A stretch of 64,000 bases of DNA, taken from positions 248,001 through 312,000 of the forward strand of contig NZ_FYAK01000002.1 of assembly GCF_900185615.1 (NCBI RefSeq), read 5' to 3'. Shown in pieces: positions 28,559 through 38,557 of this stretch. The notes beneath the pieces are model-generated. The model was not told where the DNA came from. It did no database searches and saw only the letters and a list, made by a program, of their open reading frames with translations. The number at the start of each line of letters is the position of its first letter. Position 1 is the stretch's first letter. Source of the DNA: Photobacterium malacitanum (GTDB lineage Bacteria; Pseudomonadota; Gammaproteobacteria; Enterobacterales; Vibrionaceae). Position numbers and translations under genes: made by a program.

Positions 28559-29758
28559 ATGATGCAAATTATCGATCGCGCACAAGAAGAAAAAATCCCA
28601 CCGATATTTAGGCTTGCTTTTCGACCATTTTTTATCGGAGCGGCAGTTTATGCTGTTGTTTCAATAGCACTATGGGGGCTGCTTTGGGCGGGTGATCCTC
28701 AAATAAGCCAGTTTATGTACAGTAACCCTTTGTGGTGGCATAGTCATGAAATGTTGTTTGGATTTGCTGGCGCAGTCATTGTCGGCTTTTTACTGACAGC
28801 AGTGCAGACATGGACAGGACAAACAGGGTTAAAAGGGATAAAGCTCGCTGGTTTATTTAGTCTGTGGTTAATTGCGCGGTTGGGACTGATGTTTGCGGCA
28901 CCAAGTTATCTGTGGATGGTTATTGATTGTGCTTGGATTGTTATGGCTATGATATTTTTAGCAATACCAATCATCAAAGTTAAGCAATGGCGTAATATGT
29001 TTTTTATTCCAGTACTGCTTATGTTTACATTGCTCAACATAAAATATCATTTGATGGTACTTAAGGTGATCCCGTTTGATTTACAGGCGATAGCTTTATC
29101 AACATTGACAATTATTGCGGCGATAGTCCTTGTTGTTGGCGGTAGAGTGATCCCATTTTTCACTTCTCGAGCAACCCAAACAGCACCAATTACTCGTATA
29201 CCCTTGTTAGAATATGCTGCCTTAATACCGATTTGGATAGTGTTAATCTTCACTCTTTTACCGGTAACAATTGCTCCACCTCTGCTAGCTGCAACTTACC
29301 TTATTGCTGCGGTGACTAATTTAGTACGCATGTGTCGTTGGCGTTGTCATAAAACATTAATGATACCGTTGCTGTGGTCGCTACATGGGGCTTATTTATC
29401 AATGATAATCGGGCTGGCTTGGTTAGGTGGCAGTTATGTCAATCACAGCATCAGCCCTACGATAGGTATTCACTTTATCGCTATTGGTGGTATTGGCTCA
29501 ATGATACTTGCTATGATGGCACGTGTTTCGTTAGGACATACAGGACGTAAATTACAAACTGGAATGTGGATGGTGGTTGCATTTATAAGTTTATTTGCTT
29601 CATTGCTTGCGAGAACATTATTAGTCTTTGTAATGCCTATTGCCGCCACTAATGCATATGTTATCTCTGCTATTTTATGGATCATCGCATTCACAATTTT
29701 TACAGTGGTATACTTTCCAATACTGACTCAAGCTCGAGTAGACGGCCATCCTGGCTAA
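28559..29758 (+). CDS. nnrS: NnrS family heme-copper membrane protein
   Basis: NnrS proteins are multi-pass haem- and copper-binding membrane proteins that protect against nitric oxide. This one has about twelve hydrophobic segments and the early motif FRLAFRPFFIGAA, then WWHSHEMLFGFAGAVIVGFLLTAVQTWTG, with the conserved histidines. Two ATGs at 28559 and 28562 share an AAGGGG ribosome site. The ATG at 28526 is rejected because it lies inside the palindrome. The gene stands alone under the NsrR-like site. Confidence 0.92.
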   Translation: MMQIIDRAQEEKIPPIFRLAFRPFFIGAAVYAVVSIALWGLLWAGDPQISQFMYSNPLWWHSHEMLFGFAGAVIVGFLLTAVQTWTGQTGLKGIKLAGLFSLWLIARLGLMFAAPSYLWMVIDCAWIVMAMIFLAIPIIKVKQWRNMFFIPVLLMFTLLNIKYHLMVLKVIPFDLQAIALSTLTIIAAIVLVVGGRVIPFFTSRATQTAPITRIPLLEYAALIPIWIVLIFTLLPVTIAPPLLAATYLIAAVTNLVRMCRWRCHKTLMIPLLWSLHGAYLSMIIGLAWLGGSYVNHSISPTIGIHFIAIGGIGSMILAMMARVSLGHTGRKLQTGMWMVVAFISLFASLLARTLLVFVMPIAATNAYVISAILWIIAFTIFTVVYFPILTQARVDGHPG

Positions 29759-29842
29759 TTAGCGTTCAGCGAGGATAAACAGTGACATTGTTTGACATTA
29801 CTTCTAGAATACTCACCCGTTTACGAAGTTAAGAAGAATGAT

Positions 29843-30028
29843 ATGTATAATCACACGCCGACATTAACGCATGCAGAGCAACAAGAAGCTGCTGAGCGTA
29901 TTCATGATCTTATGTCTAAAGGTATCAGTAGCGGTGAAGCTATCATGATTGTTGCAAATGAAATTCGTGAAGCTGACATGAAACGTCGTCAAGCTGCGGG
30001 TGAGCTTGCTGCGGATGAAGAAGAATAA
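29843..30028 (+). CDS. YoaH family (UPF0181) protein
   Basis: From the ATG at 29843 ([20 protein letters not shown]) the protein is 61 residues with the pattern [36 protein letters not shown]. It aligns well with E. coli YoaH (about 59 residues), of unknown function. An upstream start at 29792 has no family match. A terminator follows. Confidence 0.85.
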   Translation: MYNHTPTLTHAEQQEAAERIHDLMSKGISSGEAIMIVANEIREADMKRRQAAGELAADEEE

Positions 30029-30061
30029 CCATAGCTTATCATTCGTAACTATCTAATTAAT

Positions 30062-30092
30062 AAAAAGAGTCGTAAGGCTCTTTTTTTATTTT
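30062..30092 (+). terminator. terminator of the yoaH-like gene
   Basis: AAAAAGAG (30062-30069) pairs with CTCTTTTT (30078-30085) and runs into further T. Confidence 0.82.
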
Positions 30093-30186
30093 TGGATCAT
30101 TATTATGCCAAATAAACGACTAGCATAAAGGTATGTTTTGCTTCTACAATGGAAAAATAAAATAAGAAAGTACCGAGGAAGTATAG

Positions 30187-30714
30187 ATGGATAGTCGTTA
30201 TTTAGCAGCACAAGCATTTGCCCAAGAGCGCCATGGTAATCAAAAATATGGAGAGTTTCCGTATTCTGTTCATCTTGATGCTGTAGCAAAACTTGCCGAA
30301 CCTTTTGGTTTAGATGCAATGATCGTGGCTCAATTACACGATATTATTGAAGATACAAATACCAGTTTTAATGAGTTAGCTGAATATTTTGGTTTTACTA
30401 TTGCTGATGCTGTTAACTATGTCACTGATGTTAAGTTAGAAGATCGTGCTAAACGTAAATTAGAAATAAATCAACGGTTAGCAGCTTTAAATATTGAAGA
30501 AGAGGCTGCTCGTTTAGCCTTGATCGTAAAAGTATGTGATCGTTTAGCCAATGTACGATCGAGCAGTAAGAGTTCGCCGCGTCATTATAAAATGTATCAA
30601 CATGAGCATCCTGCTTTTAAACAAGCAGTATATCGTTCTGGTCTTTGTGACGGTCTATGGGAAGAACTCAATGCACTTATTATCGGTCAGTCTGAAGCAA
30701 TATTATGTAAATAA
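30187..30714 (+). CDS. HD-domain phosphohydrolase, SpoT/MESH1-like
   Basis: A 175-residue protein with a single HD domain like the hydrolase half of RelA/SpoT: FAQERHGNQKYGEFPYSVHLDAV, then the metal-binding AQLHDIIEDT and KVCDRLANVR. There is no synthetase, TGS or ACT domain, so it may be a small alarmone hydrolase or another nucleotide hydrolase. It is followed by a terminator and is monocistronic. Confidence 0.83.
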   Translation: MDSRYLAAQAFAQERHGNQKYGEFPYSVHLDAVAKLAEPFGLDAMIVAQLHDIIEDTNTSFNELAEYFGFTIADAVNYVTDVKLEDRAKRKLEINQRLAALNIEEEAARLALIVKVCDRLANVRSSSKSSPRHYKMYQHEHPAFKQAVYRSGLCDGLWEELNALIIGQSEAILCK

Positions 30715-30735
30715 ACAGTTAATAAATAACAAAAT

Positions 30736-30766
30736 AAAGGCCTAGCATTTCGTTAGGCCTTTTATT
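30736..30766. terminator. terminator of the HD-domain gene
   Basis: AAAGGCCTA (30736-30744) and TAGGCCTTT (30754-30762), followed by T-rich sequence. It may also serve nadE from the other side. Confidence 0.85.
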
Positions 30767-30794
30767 TTATCTGTAACTTTATGATTTAAAAATA

Positions 30795-31631
30795 TTAGTC
30801 AATATCATAAATAGTTGGGATAGGTTGACGCTTATGCTGTGTAGCACGGTAAATGCTGACTAAACGATCACGTACAAAGTCATCAACGGGTTTACCTTCA
30901 AGAAAATCATCAATTTGGTCATAAGTGACTAATAATGCATCTTCGTCTGCTTTTTGTGGGGCTAATTCTTCTAAATCGGCAGTCGGTACTTTAGCAACAA
31001 GATGCTCAGGTGCACCTAACTTCGCTGCGATACTACGAATTTGACGTTTGTTTAAGCCAAAAAGAGGCGCTAAATCACAAGCACCATCACCAAATTTAGT
31101 ATAAAAGCCTGTGATGTTTTCTGCTGAATGGTCAGTACCAATCACCAACCCACCAACTAAGCCTGCAATTTCATATTGTGCAATCATGCGCGCTCTTGCT
31201 TTTACATTGCCTTTTACAAAATCAACTTTAGCGGCATCAGTTGGAATTAACCCTGTGCCTTCTAATCCAAGTAACGCACTGGCATGTAAGCCATCAACGC
31301 CAGCTTTGATGTTAACACTGACCGATTGGCTAGGCTGAATAAATTGCAAAGCATGTTGAGCTTCGTCTTCATCTTGTTGTTCACCATAAGGTAGACGAAC
31401 AGCAATAAACTGATAATCGTTAGTAGCAGCAGTGGCATTTAAATCGTTAATAGCAAGTTGAGCTAGACGGCCACAAGTGGTTGAATCAACACCTCCGCTA
31501 ATACCGAGTACTAGAGATTTACAGCCAGATTGCTTGAGTTTTTTCTGGATGAAAGCAACACGGCGCTGAATTTCATATTCAACATCGATAGTCGGCAGCA
31601 CACGCATTTCGTCACGGATAAGTTGTTCCAT
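30795..31631 (-). CDS. nadE: NH3-dependent NAD+ synthetase
   Basis: NadE amidates nicotinic acid adenine dinucleotide with ammonia in the last step of NAD synthesis. The ATP pyrophosphatase loop SGGVDSTT is at about residues 45-52, and the C-terminal [18 protein letters not shown] segment is typical of the family. There is no glutaminase domain. Length is 278 residues (E. coli 275). It is divergent from a nadD-like gene, so two NAD-related genes flank a 243-bp intergenic region. Confidence 0.95.
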   Translation of the reverse strand: MEQLIRDEMRVLPTIDVEYEIQRRVAFIQKKLKQSGCKSLVLGISGGVDSTTCGRLAQLAINDLNATAATNDYQFIAVRLPYGEQQDEDEAQHALQFIQPSQSVSVNIKAGVDGLHASALLGLEGTGLIPTDAAKVDFVKGNVKARARMIAQYEIAGLVGGLVIGTDHSAENITGFYTKFGDGACDLAPLFGLNKRQIRSIAAKLGAPEHLVAKVPTADLEELAPQKADEDALLVTYDQIDDFLEGKPVDDFVRDRLVSIYRATQHKRQPIPTIYDID

Positions 31632-31874
31632 GGGTCATGAATCCTTAAGGCTTTTGCCCAAATATTAATCACTTAAGTTGGTATAATGGAAAAATGAGAA
31701 CTCAGCCATTACACCTTTATCAAAATCATGCGATAACTCTAACTAAGGATCAATGCTCAAGCGTAAATTTCTTTCAAATAATGTTGTTTTAGCATAAAAA
31801 CAGCATCATATTATTAAATTAGTTCAATAGATTGTCTTTCAAAGATGTAGCAACAGAGGTTAGCTGATTGATTT

Positions 31875-32417
31875 ATGAAACACACACTGGCAGTTTTTGG
31901 TAGCGCATTTAACCCTCCAAGCTTAGGGCATCGCTCAGTATTAGAGCGCTTAGGCCAATTTGATAAAGTATTACTCCTACCGAGTTATCAGCATGCATGG
32001 GGAAAAGTCATGCTTGATTATAATGCCCGTTGTGATCTGGTCGGTGCATTTATCAGTGATATTGGTCAATCTAATCTAGAATTATCTACACTAGAGCAAC
32101 AAATTGCTATTGATGATAATGCTGTCACAACCTTTGCTGTGCTTGAAGCATTACAATTACAGTATCCTGATAGCAATATAACTTTTGTCATTGGTCCAGA
32201 TAATTTTTTAAGCTTTCAGCGCTTTTATAACGCTGATGAGATCCTCAAACGGTGGCAAGTGATGGCGTGTCCTGAAACGCTACCAATACGCAGTACATTG
32301 ATACGGAATGCATTGGTCAATAAAAGTGATATCAGTCACTACACGACGCCTACAGTGGCTTCAATGCTACGTAACGATAACAGATTTAAGTTTAACGATG
32401 AACAACAAGGACGTTAA
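31875..32417 (+). CDS. nicotinate-nucleotide adenylyltransferase-like protein
   Basis: A 180-residue nucleotidyltransferase with the (H/S)xGH-type core: FGSAFNPPSLGHRSVLERL, then FVIGPDNFLSF and PIRSTLIRNAL (the ISSTxIR motif). This matches the NadD family, though it is shorter than usual and keeps SLGH where many have PVHxGH. It is divergent from nadE. Possibly a second copy or a salvage enzyme alongside a housekeeping nadD elsewhere. Confidence 0.75.
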   Translation: MKHTLAVFGSAFNPPSLGHRSVLERLGQFDKVLLLPSYQHAWGKVMLDYNARCDLVGAFISDIGQSNLELSTLEQQIAIDDNAVTTFAVLEALQLQYPDSNITFVIGPDNFLSFQRFYNADEILKRWQVMACPETLPIRSTLIRNALVNKSDISHYTTPTVASMLRNDNRFKFNDEQQGR

Positions 32418-32420
32418 TCA

Positions 32421-32960
32421 TTGCGCGTAAATAAAGTTAAAGTATGCATACTTGTACTCGTTGGTAATTTATTTTACTCGTCATCTGTGTATGCTTTTTC
32501 TTGTGAATTTATTCCAGCGCCAAAATCTTCAATAACGAATGATTTTTTTCAATATAATCAGTCGTTTTGCAGTCAAAAAACTGAGTACGATAGTATTCCT
32601 TTGCTTCATTCAAGCGAACAAGCTAAGCAATTTAATCATTGGAAACAAGACCATGGTTATAACACCAGTGATTTTTGGAATAAATGGAGTGATAATTTTT
32701 CCGACCATCCCATTTTCACTGAATATGATGATTCAATGTACTATGGTTTAGGTTTTTGGTTACCCAGAGAATATGATAATGAACAGGTTGAGGATATTGT
32801 CGATGCCGAGCAGTGGGTCTTAAATCATGGCGTCCAAATGAGTATTGGTTTTGGTGAACCTAGCAACGATAGCACCCATGTTCGATTAGATTATCGTTGG
32901 CATACAAAGAGTAATGTGGATGATGGAGTCTCACTACAAGTCCATGTACCGTTTGATTAA
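32421..32960 (+). CDS. hypothetical exported protein
   Basis: The TTG at 32421 gives a signal peptide (MRVNKVKVCILVLVGNLFYSSSVYAF) and a mature part of about 153 residues with two or three cysteines and many aromatic residues. I do not recognise the family. It starts only 3 bp after the nadD-like stop, so it is probably co-transcribed. No ATG in frame gives a signal peptide. Confidence 0.65.
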   Translation: MRVNKVKVCILVLVGNLFYSSSVYAFSCEFIPAPKSSITNDFFQYNQSFCSQKTEYDSIPLLHSSEQAKQFNHWKQDHGYNTSDFWNKWSDNFSDHPIFTEYDDSMYYGLGFWLPREYDNEQVEDIVDAEQWVLNHGVQMSIGFGEPSNDSTHVRLDYRWHTKSNVDDGVSLQVHVPFD

Positions 32961-33023
32961 TAGCCTATAAATGTAACGCCCATTAGTCTTAACGGGCGCT
33001 GTTATAACGATCTGCTACCGCTA

Positions 33024-33701
33024 TTAAAAGGATTTACCCAAAATAGGCATTGCCAGTGCTTCAAGTAACACTTCAGATGTATTTAGTTGAGCAGCAATTT
33101 GTGGCAGCTTTCTTCCTGAGCGCATTAATTTCAACGCCTCACGTATTGTAATGCAAGATTCAAACTCTTTTATCGTCATTCCAACAATGGGTTCGATAGC
33201 TTGAACAGCAGCTTGCTCTGTTACTTTATTGCCGTTAAGTAATAACGCTAATGCATTATGATATTGCTTATTAATAGCTGGCGATAGTGATTGGGTTGAT
33301 GCTGATAGATTTGATATTTGATCTGCAATAACTTTGAGTAAACGTCCTTCAACACCATTCCAGTCATGTTTTTCTGCTGGTTGCTTTGTAAGTTCAACTA
33401 ATAAAGCGTCAAGCAGTGGACTAACGACAAAGAATCCAGCATCACGACATAATGGCTGTTGTAGACGGATTGAAAAAGCGACTTTAAAAAAGCAAGTGCC
33501 AGGTAAAACCGTTAATGCATGTAAACAATCAAAAGGAACCCAGAAGCCATGTCCTTTAGAGACAAGATGTTCATGTTTACCTAAGCGCATTAATATGCTG
33601 CCGCTGGTCACAACAATAAAATAGGCATTGTGACTTTTACGACGAGAACCGACGAAAAGAAAAGGATGCTCGTTTTGGGAAAACTCAATAGCTTGTTTCA
33701 T
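33024..33701 (-). CDS. AraC-type regulator with cupin sensor domain
   Basis: A 225-residue protein with an AraC-type N-terminal cupin fold (FLFVGSRRKSHNAYFIVVTSGSILMRLGKHEH...GHGFWVPFDCLHALTVLPGT). The C-terminal part (ITIREALKLMRSGRKLPQIAAQLNTSEVLLEAL) looks like a single or degenerate helix-turn-helix, not the usual pair. Binding target unknown. It converges on the exported hypothetical gene. Confidence 0.7.
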   Translation of the reverse strand: MKQAIEFSQNEHPFLFVGSRRKSHNAYFIVVTSGSILMRLGKHEHLVSKGHGFWVPFDCLHALTVLPGTCFFKVAFSIRLQQPLCRDAGFFVVSPLLDALLVELTKQPAEKHDWNGVEGRLLKVIADQISNLSASTQSLSPAINKQYHNALALLLNGNKVTEQAAVQAIEPIVGMTIKEFESCITIREALKLMRSGRKLPQIAAQLNTSEVLLEALAMPILGKSF

Positions 33702-33962
33702 AATGTCTCTCTAACTCGATATCCTACACATATTCGGCTGTTTTTGTTACATCGTCAACATTGCATAGGCGACAATAATCAAAATCAGTGTATGATTGGT
33801 CGTTTTTGCATTAGAACGCACTTTTTATGATTAATTGTGGTTGAAAATTCAGCGACTCGGCGTGGTTCCGTTTGCAACCATACTCCTTATTGATTTAGGT
33901 TATTGGGTAAAGATAGTATTTACCTGTAAAATAACCCAGTTTTTTCAAGATGAAGCCTTATT

Positions 33963-35078
33963 GTGTGTATAGATAACGATATTTATAAAGAAATCCGCCC
34001 TTACAACGATGACGAAGTTAAAGGGGCTATCCAACGTCTGATTGATGATAAAGATTTTATCAATGCCATTTTAAAATACCGCTTTCCTCATGCTTCCGGT
34101 ATGTTTGGCTGGTTACTGATTCCGCTAATAAAACGTTTTCTTGTGAAAAAATGGTCAAACGTGACCAGCGTTAAAAATGTTCAAGATTATGTAGCGAAGT
34201 ATATGAGAGCAACCATCGATCATTCATGTGACGGTGTAACAGTAACGGGGTTAGATAAGCTTGATCCCAATAAATCTTACTTATTTGTATCAAATCATCG
34301 TGATATCGCGATGGATCCAGCCATGGTAAATTGGTGTTTATTCAATAATAACTTTAGTACTGTTCGTATTGCGATTGGCGATAATTTACTTAAAAAGCCA
34401 TGTGCGACAGAGCTAATGCGTTTGAATAAAAGCTTTATTGTTAAACGCTCAGCTAAAGGTCCGCGTGAGTTAATGAAGTCACTCGGATTACTCTCTAGCT
34501 ATATTTCGCATTCGTTAACTACGGGTAATAATATTTGGATTGCGCAAAAAGAAGGACGAGCGAAAGACGGTAATGACAAAACCGATCCAGCAATTTTAAA
34601 AATGTTCTTTATGGAAGGACGCAAGCAAAAATTACCGTTTGCAGAGTTTATGAGTGGGCTCAATATTGTTCCTGTGGCAATTTCATATGAAAATGACCCT
34701 TGTGACTTGGCAAAAGCGCAAGAGCTTTATCAAAAAGAAACCACAGGCACGTATGAGAAATCTGAATTTGAAGATATCGAAAGTATCGTCCAAGGTATTG
34801 TCGGTCAGAAACGTCGCATCCACGTTAGCTTTGGTGATGTTATCACTGATGTGCCAGAAACCCCTGATGAATTAGCCGCAATTATTGATAAACAAATAAC
34901 CGAAAATTATCATTTATTCCCATCAAACTTTATTGCTGCTGATATTGAATCTGAGCAAGTGACAGCCGCAGAGCGTCAGTTATTTGAACAAAAATTAGCT
35001 GACCAACCACAAGGCGTACAAACGATATTACGCCGTATGTATGCGTTACCGGCACAGAAAAAACAATCAGTAGAATAA
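33963..35078 (+). CDS. 1-acyl-sn-glycerol-3-phosphate acyltransferase-like protein
   Basis: A 371-residue PlsC-type acyltransferase. The catalytic histidine region reads SNHRDIAMDPAM, with the HRDI variant seen in one bacterial subgroup where the aspartate is spaced five residues from the histidine. The IAQKEGRAKDGNDKTDPA segment is the second family block (normally EGTRS). The likely start is a GTG at 33963, since no in-frame ATG precedes the conserved N-terminal block. The protein is monocistronic and probably acts on phospholipid or lipid remodelling. Confidence 0.78.
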   Translation: MCIDNDIYKEIRPYNDDEVKGAIQRLIDDKDFINAILKYRFPHASGMFGWLLIPLIKRFLVKKWSNVTSVKNVQDYVAKYMRATIDHSCDGVTVTGLDKLDPNKSYLFVSNHRDIAMDPAMVNWCLFNNNFSTVRIAIGDNLLKKPCATELMRLNKSFIVKRSAKGPRELMKSLGLLSSYISHSLTTGNNIWIAQKEGRAKDGNDKTDPAILKMFFMEGRKQKLPFAEFMSGLNIVPVAISYENDPCDLAKAQELYQKETTGTYEKSEFEDIESIVQGIVGQKRRIHVSFGDVITDVPETPDELAAIIDKQITENYHLFPSNFIAADIESEQVTAAERQLFEQKLADQPQGVQTILRRMYALPAQKKQSVE

Positions 35079-35133
35079 ACAGCTTTTACTTAATAATAAA
35101 CAACGCGGCTATCATGGCCGCGTTGTTGTATGG

Positions 35134-36063
35134 CTAGCGTAGAGCAGCTGGCGTTTTATACGGTGCTTGTGCCATACGTTCAGACATGAAATCGATAAAA
35201 CACCGCACCTTAGGTGCTAAGTATTTTCTGCGTGGATAAACGGCATAAATCGGTAAATCAACCGTTGTTTTCCACTCTGGCAGTAACTGTATTAGCTTCT
35301 TGGTTTCAATCTCATCGGTCATTAAATAGGTTGATAAATACGCAATCCCTAAGCCACTAACAGCAGCATCTAATACAGCAGGAGCGTTATCTATACGGTA
35401 ATTGCCTCGCACTCGAATAGATTGTTGTACACCGTCACGAGAAAACGCCCAATTGACATATTTACGCTCACGGCTTTGGTAAGTTATACAATTATGGTGG
35501 CGTAGTTCACCTGGTGTTACTGGTTTTCCATTTAGTGCAATATAATCAGGTGAAGCAACAACGATAAACTCACAATTAGCTAATTTTCGTGCAACCATGC
35601 CTTCTGGTGGGTGTTCATGAATGGCTATCCAACAATCAAAGCCTTCTTCTAATAAATTCGGACGATGATCAAAGAGACTGATTTCTAATTCTAATTCAGG
35701 ATTGAGTTTTTGAAATTCAGCTAAAGCAGAAGTGATATGGATATTACCAAAAGATTGCGCGATCCCTATGCGTAACACACCTTTTATTTCATTACGATAA
35801 CCAGCGACCATCGCTTCTGCTTCATTGACGGTATCAACCAGTTGTTGACCATAATCAGCATACTGCAACCCTATTTCAGTTAAGGCTACTGTGCGCGTGC
35901 TACGCTGCACAAGTTGGCAACCTAAACGTTCTTCTAAATAACGAATTTGCTTACTGACTTGAGACTTAGAGATGCCTAATCTATCTGCTGCACGAGTGAA
36001 ACTTTGTTCATGGCCAATCGCAGCCAAGATTACCATTTGTTGAAGATTTTCTAGCATAAGCAT
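35134..36063 (-). CDS. LysR-family regulator
   Basis: A 309-residue LysR protein. The N-terminal winged helix (MVILAAIGHEQSFTRAADRLGISKSQVSKQIRYLEERLGCQLVQRSTRTVALTE) is followed by a substrate-binding domain. It is divergent from chrA, with a 231-bp shared promoter region. Regulation of chrA is suggested by position only. Confidence 0.9.
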   Translation of the reverse strand: MLMLENLQQMVILAAIGHEQSFTRAADRLGISKSQVSKQIRYLEERLGCQLVQRSTRTVALTEIGLQYADYGQQLVDTVNEAEAMVAGYRNEIKGVLRIGIAQSFGNIHITSALAEFQKLNPELELEISLFDHRPNLLEEGFDCWIAIHEHPPEGMVARKLANCEFIVVASPDYIALNGKPVTPGELRHHNCITYQSRERKYVNWAFSRDGVQQSIRVRGNYRIDNAPAVLDAAVSGLGIAYLSTYLMTDEIETKKLIQLLPEWKTTVDLPIYAVYPRRKYLAPKVRCFIDFMSERMAQAPYKTPAALR

Positions 36064-36294
36064 TTACTCTTAGAAGAGAAAAGCAAAGTAGGGGACGATA
36101 TATATAACTTTGCCTGTTATTACAAAAGAATAACCTGCTTACTATCATAAAGGATAATCCGTGACTTGAAAATAACAGCCGACAATATAAGCCATTCAAT
36201 ATCAATATTAATAATAATATGTATCTGTATAAACGATTTCAGTAATAAACAAACAATCGTTAATATAATGACTTCACTAAAGGAGATGTGATTA

Positions 36295-37443
36295 ATGTTA
36301 ACGGTATTTTGGCAGTTTTTAGTGCTAGGACTATGCAGTTTTGGTGGGCCTGCAGCACATATAGGCTATTTTCAACAAGCATTTGTCGTTAAAAAGAAAT
36401 GGCTTAATAACGATGATTTTACCCAAGCTATTGCGTTATGCCAGTTTTTACCTGGCCCTGCGAGTAGTCAACTTGGAATGTATATTGGTTATAAAAAAGC
36501 AGGCTATTTAGGATCAATAGCTGCATTTGCTGGTTTTACATTACCATCATTTGCATTACTTACATTTCTTGCGGTTGCAAACAATCAATTTAGTGGTTCA
36601 GCCAGTGTTGAACATATCATTACTGCTGCCAAATTATTAGCTGTTGTGGTTGTTAGTGATGCGTTATGGGGGATGGCAAAGAAAAACCTTATATCAATGC
36701 CAACCATCGCGACAGCGCTATTAACCGTAATATGGTTAGCGTTTAGTAAAGGGTTATTTAGTCAAATTCTACCTATTATTATTGCTAGTATCATTGGTTT
36801 TTTATGGTCATTTAAAACCCAACCAAATATCAATAAATCACTTACCAAACCAATACGACCACATATTGGTCTAGTTATGATCTTTTGTGGGTTATTAATT
36901 TTATTACCATTAATCGCGAGTACCAACGAGAGCATTAAGATCTTCTCAATTTTTTATCAAGCGGGAAGTTTTGTTTTTGGTGGGGGCCATGTTGTATTAC
37001 CACTATTACAGCCAATGCTTGATGGAATGGTATCGGATAATACTTTCTTAAGTGCTTATGCTTCTGCACAATTAGTACCAGGACCTATGTTTACCATGGC
37101 CAGTTATTTAGGTGCATCAGCAATACCTCAAATGCCAATAATTGGTAGCTTAATTGCTACAATAGCGGTGTTTTTACCTGGAAGTTTACTCTTATTTGCT
37201 TTTTTACCTGCTTGGAAAGCTTTATTTAGTCATCCGCGCTTAACGCAAGCAATAATATTAATAAATGCTTGTGTTGTAGGTTTATTAGCAAGTGCATTAA
37301 TCGATCCTGTCATTAGCAGTTCAATTAAATCCATACCTGATATCGTTGCCGTAATTGTAGGTTATGGGTTAATTAAAAAATATAACATGCCTGTATGGTT
37401 ATTAGCGGCATTGCTATTAATATATGTGTTAACTTTTTATTAA
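36295..37443 (+). CDS. chrA: ChrA-type chromate transporter
   Basis: A 382-residue membrane protein with two CHR halves. The first block is FWQFLVLGLCSFGGPAAHIGYF...AIALCQFLPGPASSQLGMYIGYKKAG and the second is FGGGHVVLPLLQPM...AYASAQLVPGPMFTMASYLGA. The double FGG and (L/V)PGP pattern is diagnostic for ChrA. It exports chromate, although the physiological role in marine bacteria may be another oxyanion. The ATG has an AAAGGAG ribosome site. Confidence 0.92.
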   Translation: MLTVFWQFLVLGLCSFGGPAAHIGYFQQAFVVKKKWLNNDDFTQAIALCQFLPGPASSQLGMYIGYKKAGYLGSIAAFAGFTLPSFALLTFLAVANNQFSGSASVEHIITAAKLLAVVVVSDALWGMAKKNLISMPTIATALLTVIWLAFSKGLFSQILPIIIASIIGFLWSFKTQPNINKSLTKPIRPHIGLVMIFCGLLILLPLIASTNESIKIFSIFYQAGSFVFGGGHVVLPLLQPMLDGMVSDNTFLSAYASAQLVPGPMFTMASYLGASAIPQMPIIGSLIATIAVFLPGSLLLFAFLPAWKALFSHPRLTQAIILINACVVGLLASALIDPVISSSIKSIPDIVAVIVGYGLIKKYNMPVWLLAALLLIYVLTFY

Positions 37444-37447
37444 ACAC

Positions 37448-37476
37448 AAAATCAGAGCTATTAAGCTCTGATTTTT
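37448..37476 (+). terminator. chrA terminator
   Basis: AAAATCAGAGCT (37448-37459) pairs with AGCTCTGATTTT (37464-37475) around a short loop. Confidence 0.88.
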
Positions 37477-37609
37477 AAATAATCTAATGCACTATAACTT
37501 TATAATGTTAAACAGAATATATAATCATCGAAAACATATAACTATGTCAGCTAAAATTCAGTCTAGCTTGTTAAAATCACGTACAGGTGAATAATACAAA
37601 AAATTTAAA

Positions 37610-37906
37610 ATGGATAAAAAACAAAGAATACGTTCTAACATTACTAATTATGATGTATTACGGGCTGTAAAATTAGAAATAAAAGCCAGTGAAGAACGCA
37701 TTACGCGTCGAATATATACTGCAGCAATACTATCGGTAGCAACAATTATTTTTGTATTAATGCTTATTATTACTAGCCAAACCCCCACAACAAGAGACTA
37801 TGCAGCAGATGCTATGAAACGGTCTTTTGAAATGGAAAGGGCACTCAAGATGATAGATGAAGCATCTGGTACGCACTATTTAGAGGAATCAAAAACAAAT
37901 AATTAA
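37610..37906 (+). CDS. small single-pass membrane protein, unknown
   Basis: A 98-residue protein with a charged N-terminus, one membrane helix at about residues 39-61 (AAILSVATIIFVLMLIITSQ) and a hydrophilic C-terminus. I do not recognise the family. A hairpin terminator follows at once, which supports it as a real gene. Confidence 0.6.
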   Translation: MDKKQRIRSNITNYDVLRAVKLEIKASEERITRRIYTAAILSVATIIFVLMLIITSQTPTTRDYAADAMKRSFEMERALKMIDEASGTHYLEESKTNN

Positions 37907-37933
37907 AAAGCTCTTATAGCAAAGAGCTTTTTA
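37905..37933. terminator. bidirectional terminator
   Basis: AAAAAGCTCTT (37905-37915) and AAGAGCTTTTT (37922-37932), between two convergent genes. Confidence 0.85.
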
Positions 37934-37947
37934 TTAAAAATAGAATG

Positions 37948-38493
37948 TTACCACTCTAACACTAATTTATGGTTCTCAATAACCAACTCAGGCTTGGTTT
38001 TTTTCAATAATGATTGCTCTAATTCATTATCATTGAGTTTATATACTGGCTTAGTTGATAATATTTGGCTTAAAAAAGAAACGATAGGCGTAATTACGGG
38101 TTTCGTTAAGACATTATTTAACCGTTTTGGGGTAATGTCTAAAGATTCAATATTAAGGCCTTTTAAATAGATAGCACCTTGTTGTTGATTGTAATAAGGA
38201 ATAGCACTGAAATTGGCTTTTATTGAAATATTTTGTGTTGGTTGACCCATTAGCTCTAAGTCAGCAGTTGCCGTTGCTGCGACATTGACTTTATCTTTAG
38301 CAATACGACCGATACCAACTTTGATATTATCAAACTTACCCGTTGCATATGCCAACCCTTGAATTCCAACAGAATGATTAAATTGGGTTTCTTTATTTAG
38401 GTATGATTGCATTTCATTTTCAGTTACACCGTAACTAGCACAACCTGAAAAAAATAACACAGAACCCGCAACTAATAATGATTTTAAATGCAT
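37948..38493 (-). CDS. DUF1439 lipoprotein
   Basis: The ATG at 38493 (MHLKSLLVAGSVLFFSGC) gives a lipoprotein signal peptide with lipobox FSGC, and 181 residues in all. An ATG 30 bp upstream would add ten residues without a signal-like start. The mature part matches DUF1439 (YceB-like), a family of outer-membrane-associated lipoproteins of unknown role. It lies 64 bp after the sigma-factor gene with a terminator between them. Confidence 0.8.
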   Translation of the reverse strand: MHLKSLLVAGSVLFFSGCASYGVTENEMQSYLNKETQFNHSVGIQGLAYATGKFDNIKVGIGRIAKDKVNVAATATADLELMGQPTQNISIKANFSAIPYYNQQQGAIYLKGLNIESLDITPKRLNNVLTKPVITPIVSFLSQILSTKPVYKLNDNELEQSLLKKTKPELVIENHKLVLEW

Positions 38494-38509
38494 AACAAAC
38501 CTTACAATA

Positions 38510-38537
38510 ACAAAAAAGAGCACATTAGTGCTCTTCT
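38510..38537 (-). terminator. terminator of the sigma-factor gene
   Basis: AAGAGCAC (38516-38523) and GTGCTCTT (38528-38535) form a perfect hairpin with a run of A on the plus strand, that is T on the minus strand. Confidence 0.85.
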
Positions 38538-38557
38538 AAATAATAGCAAACAATCTA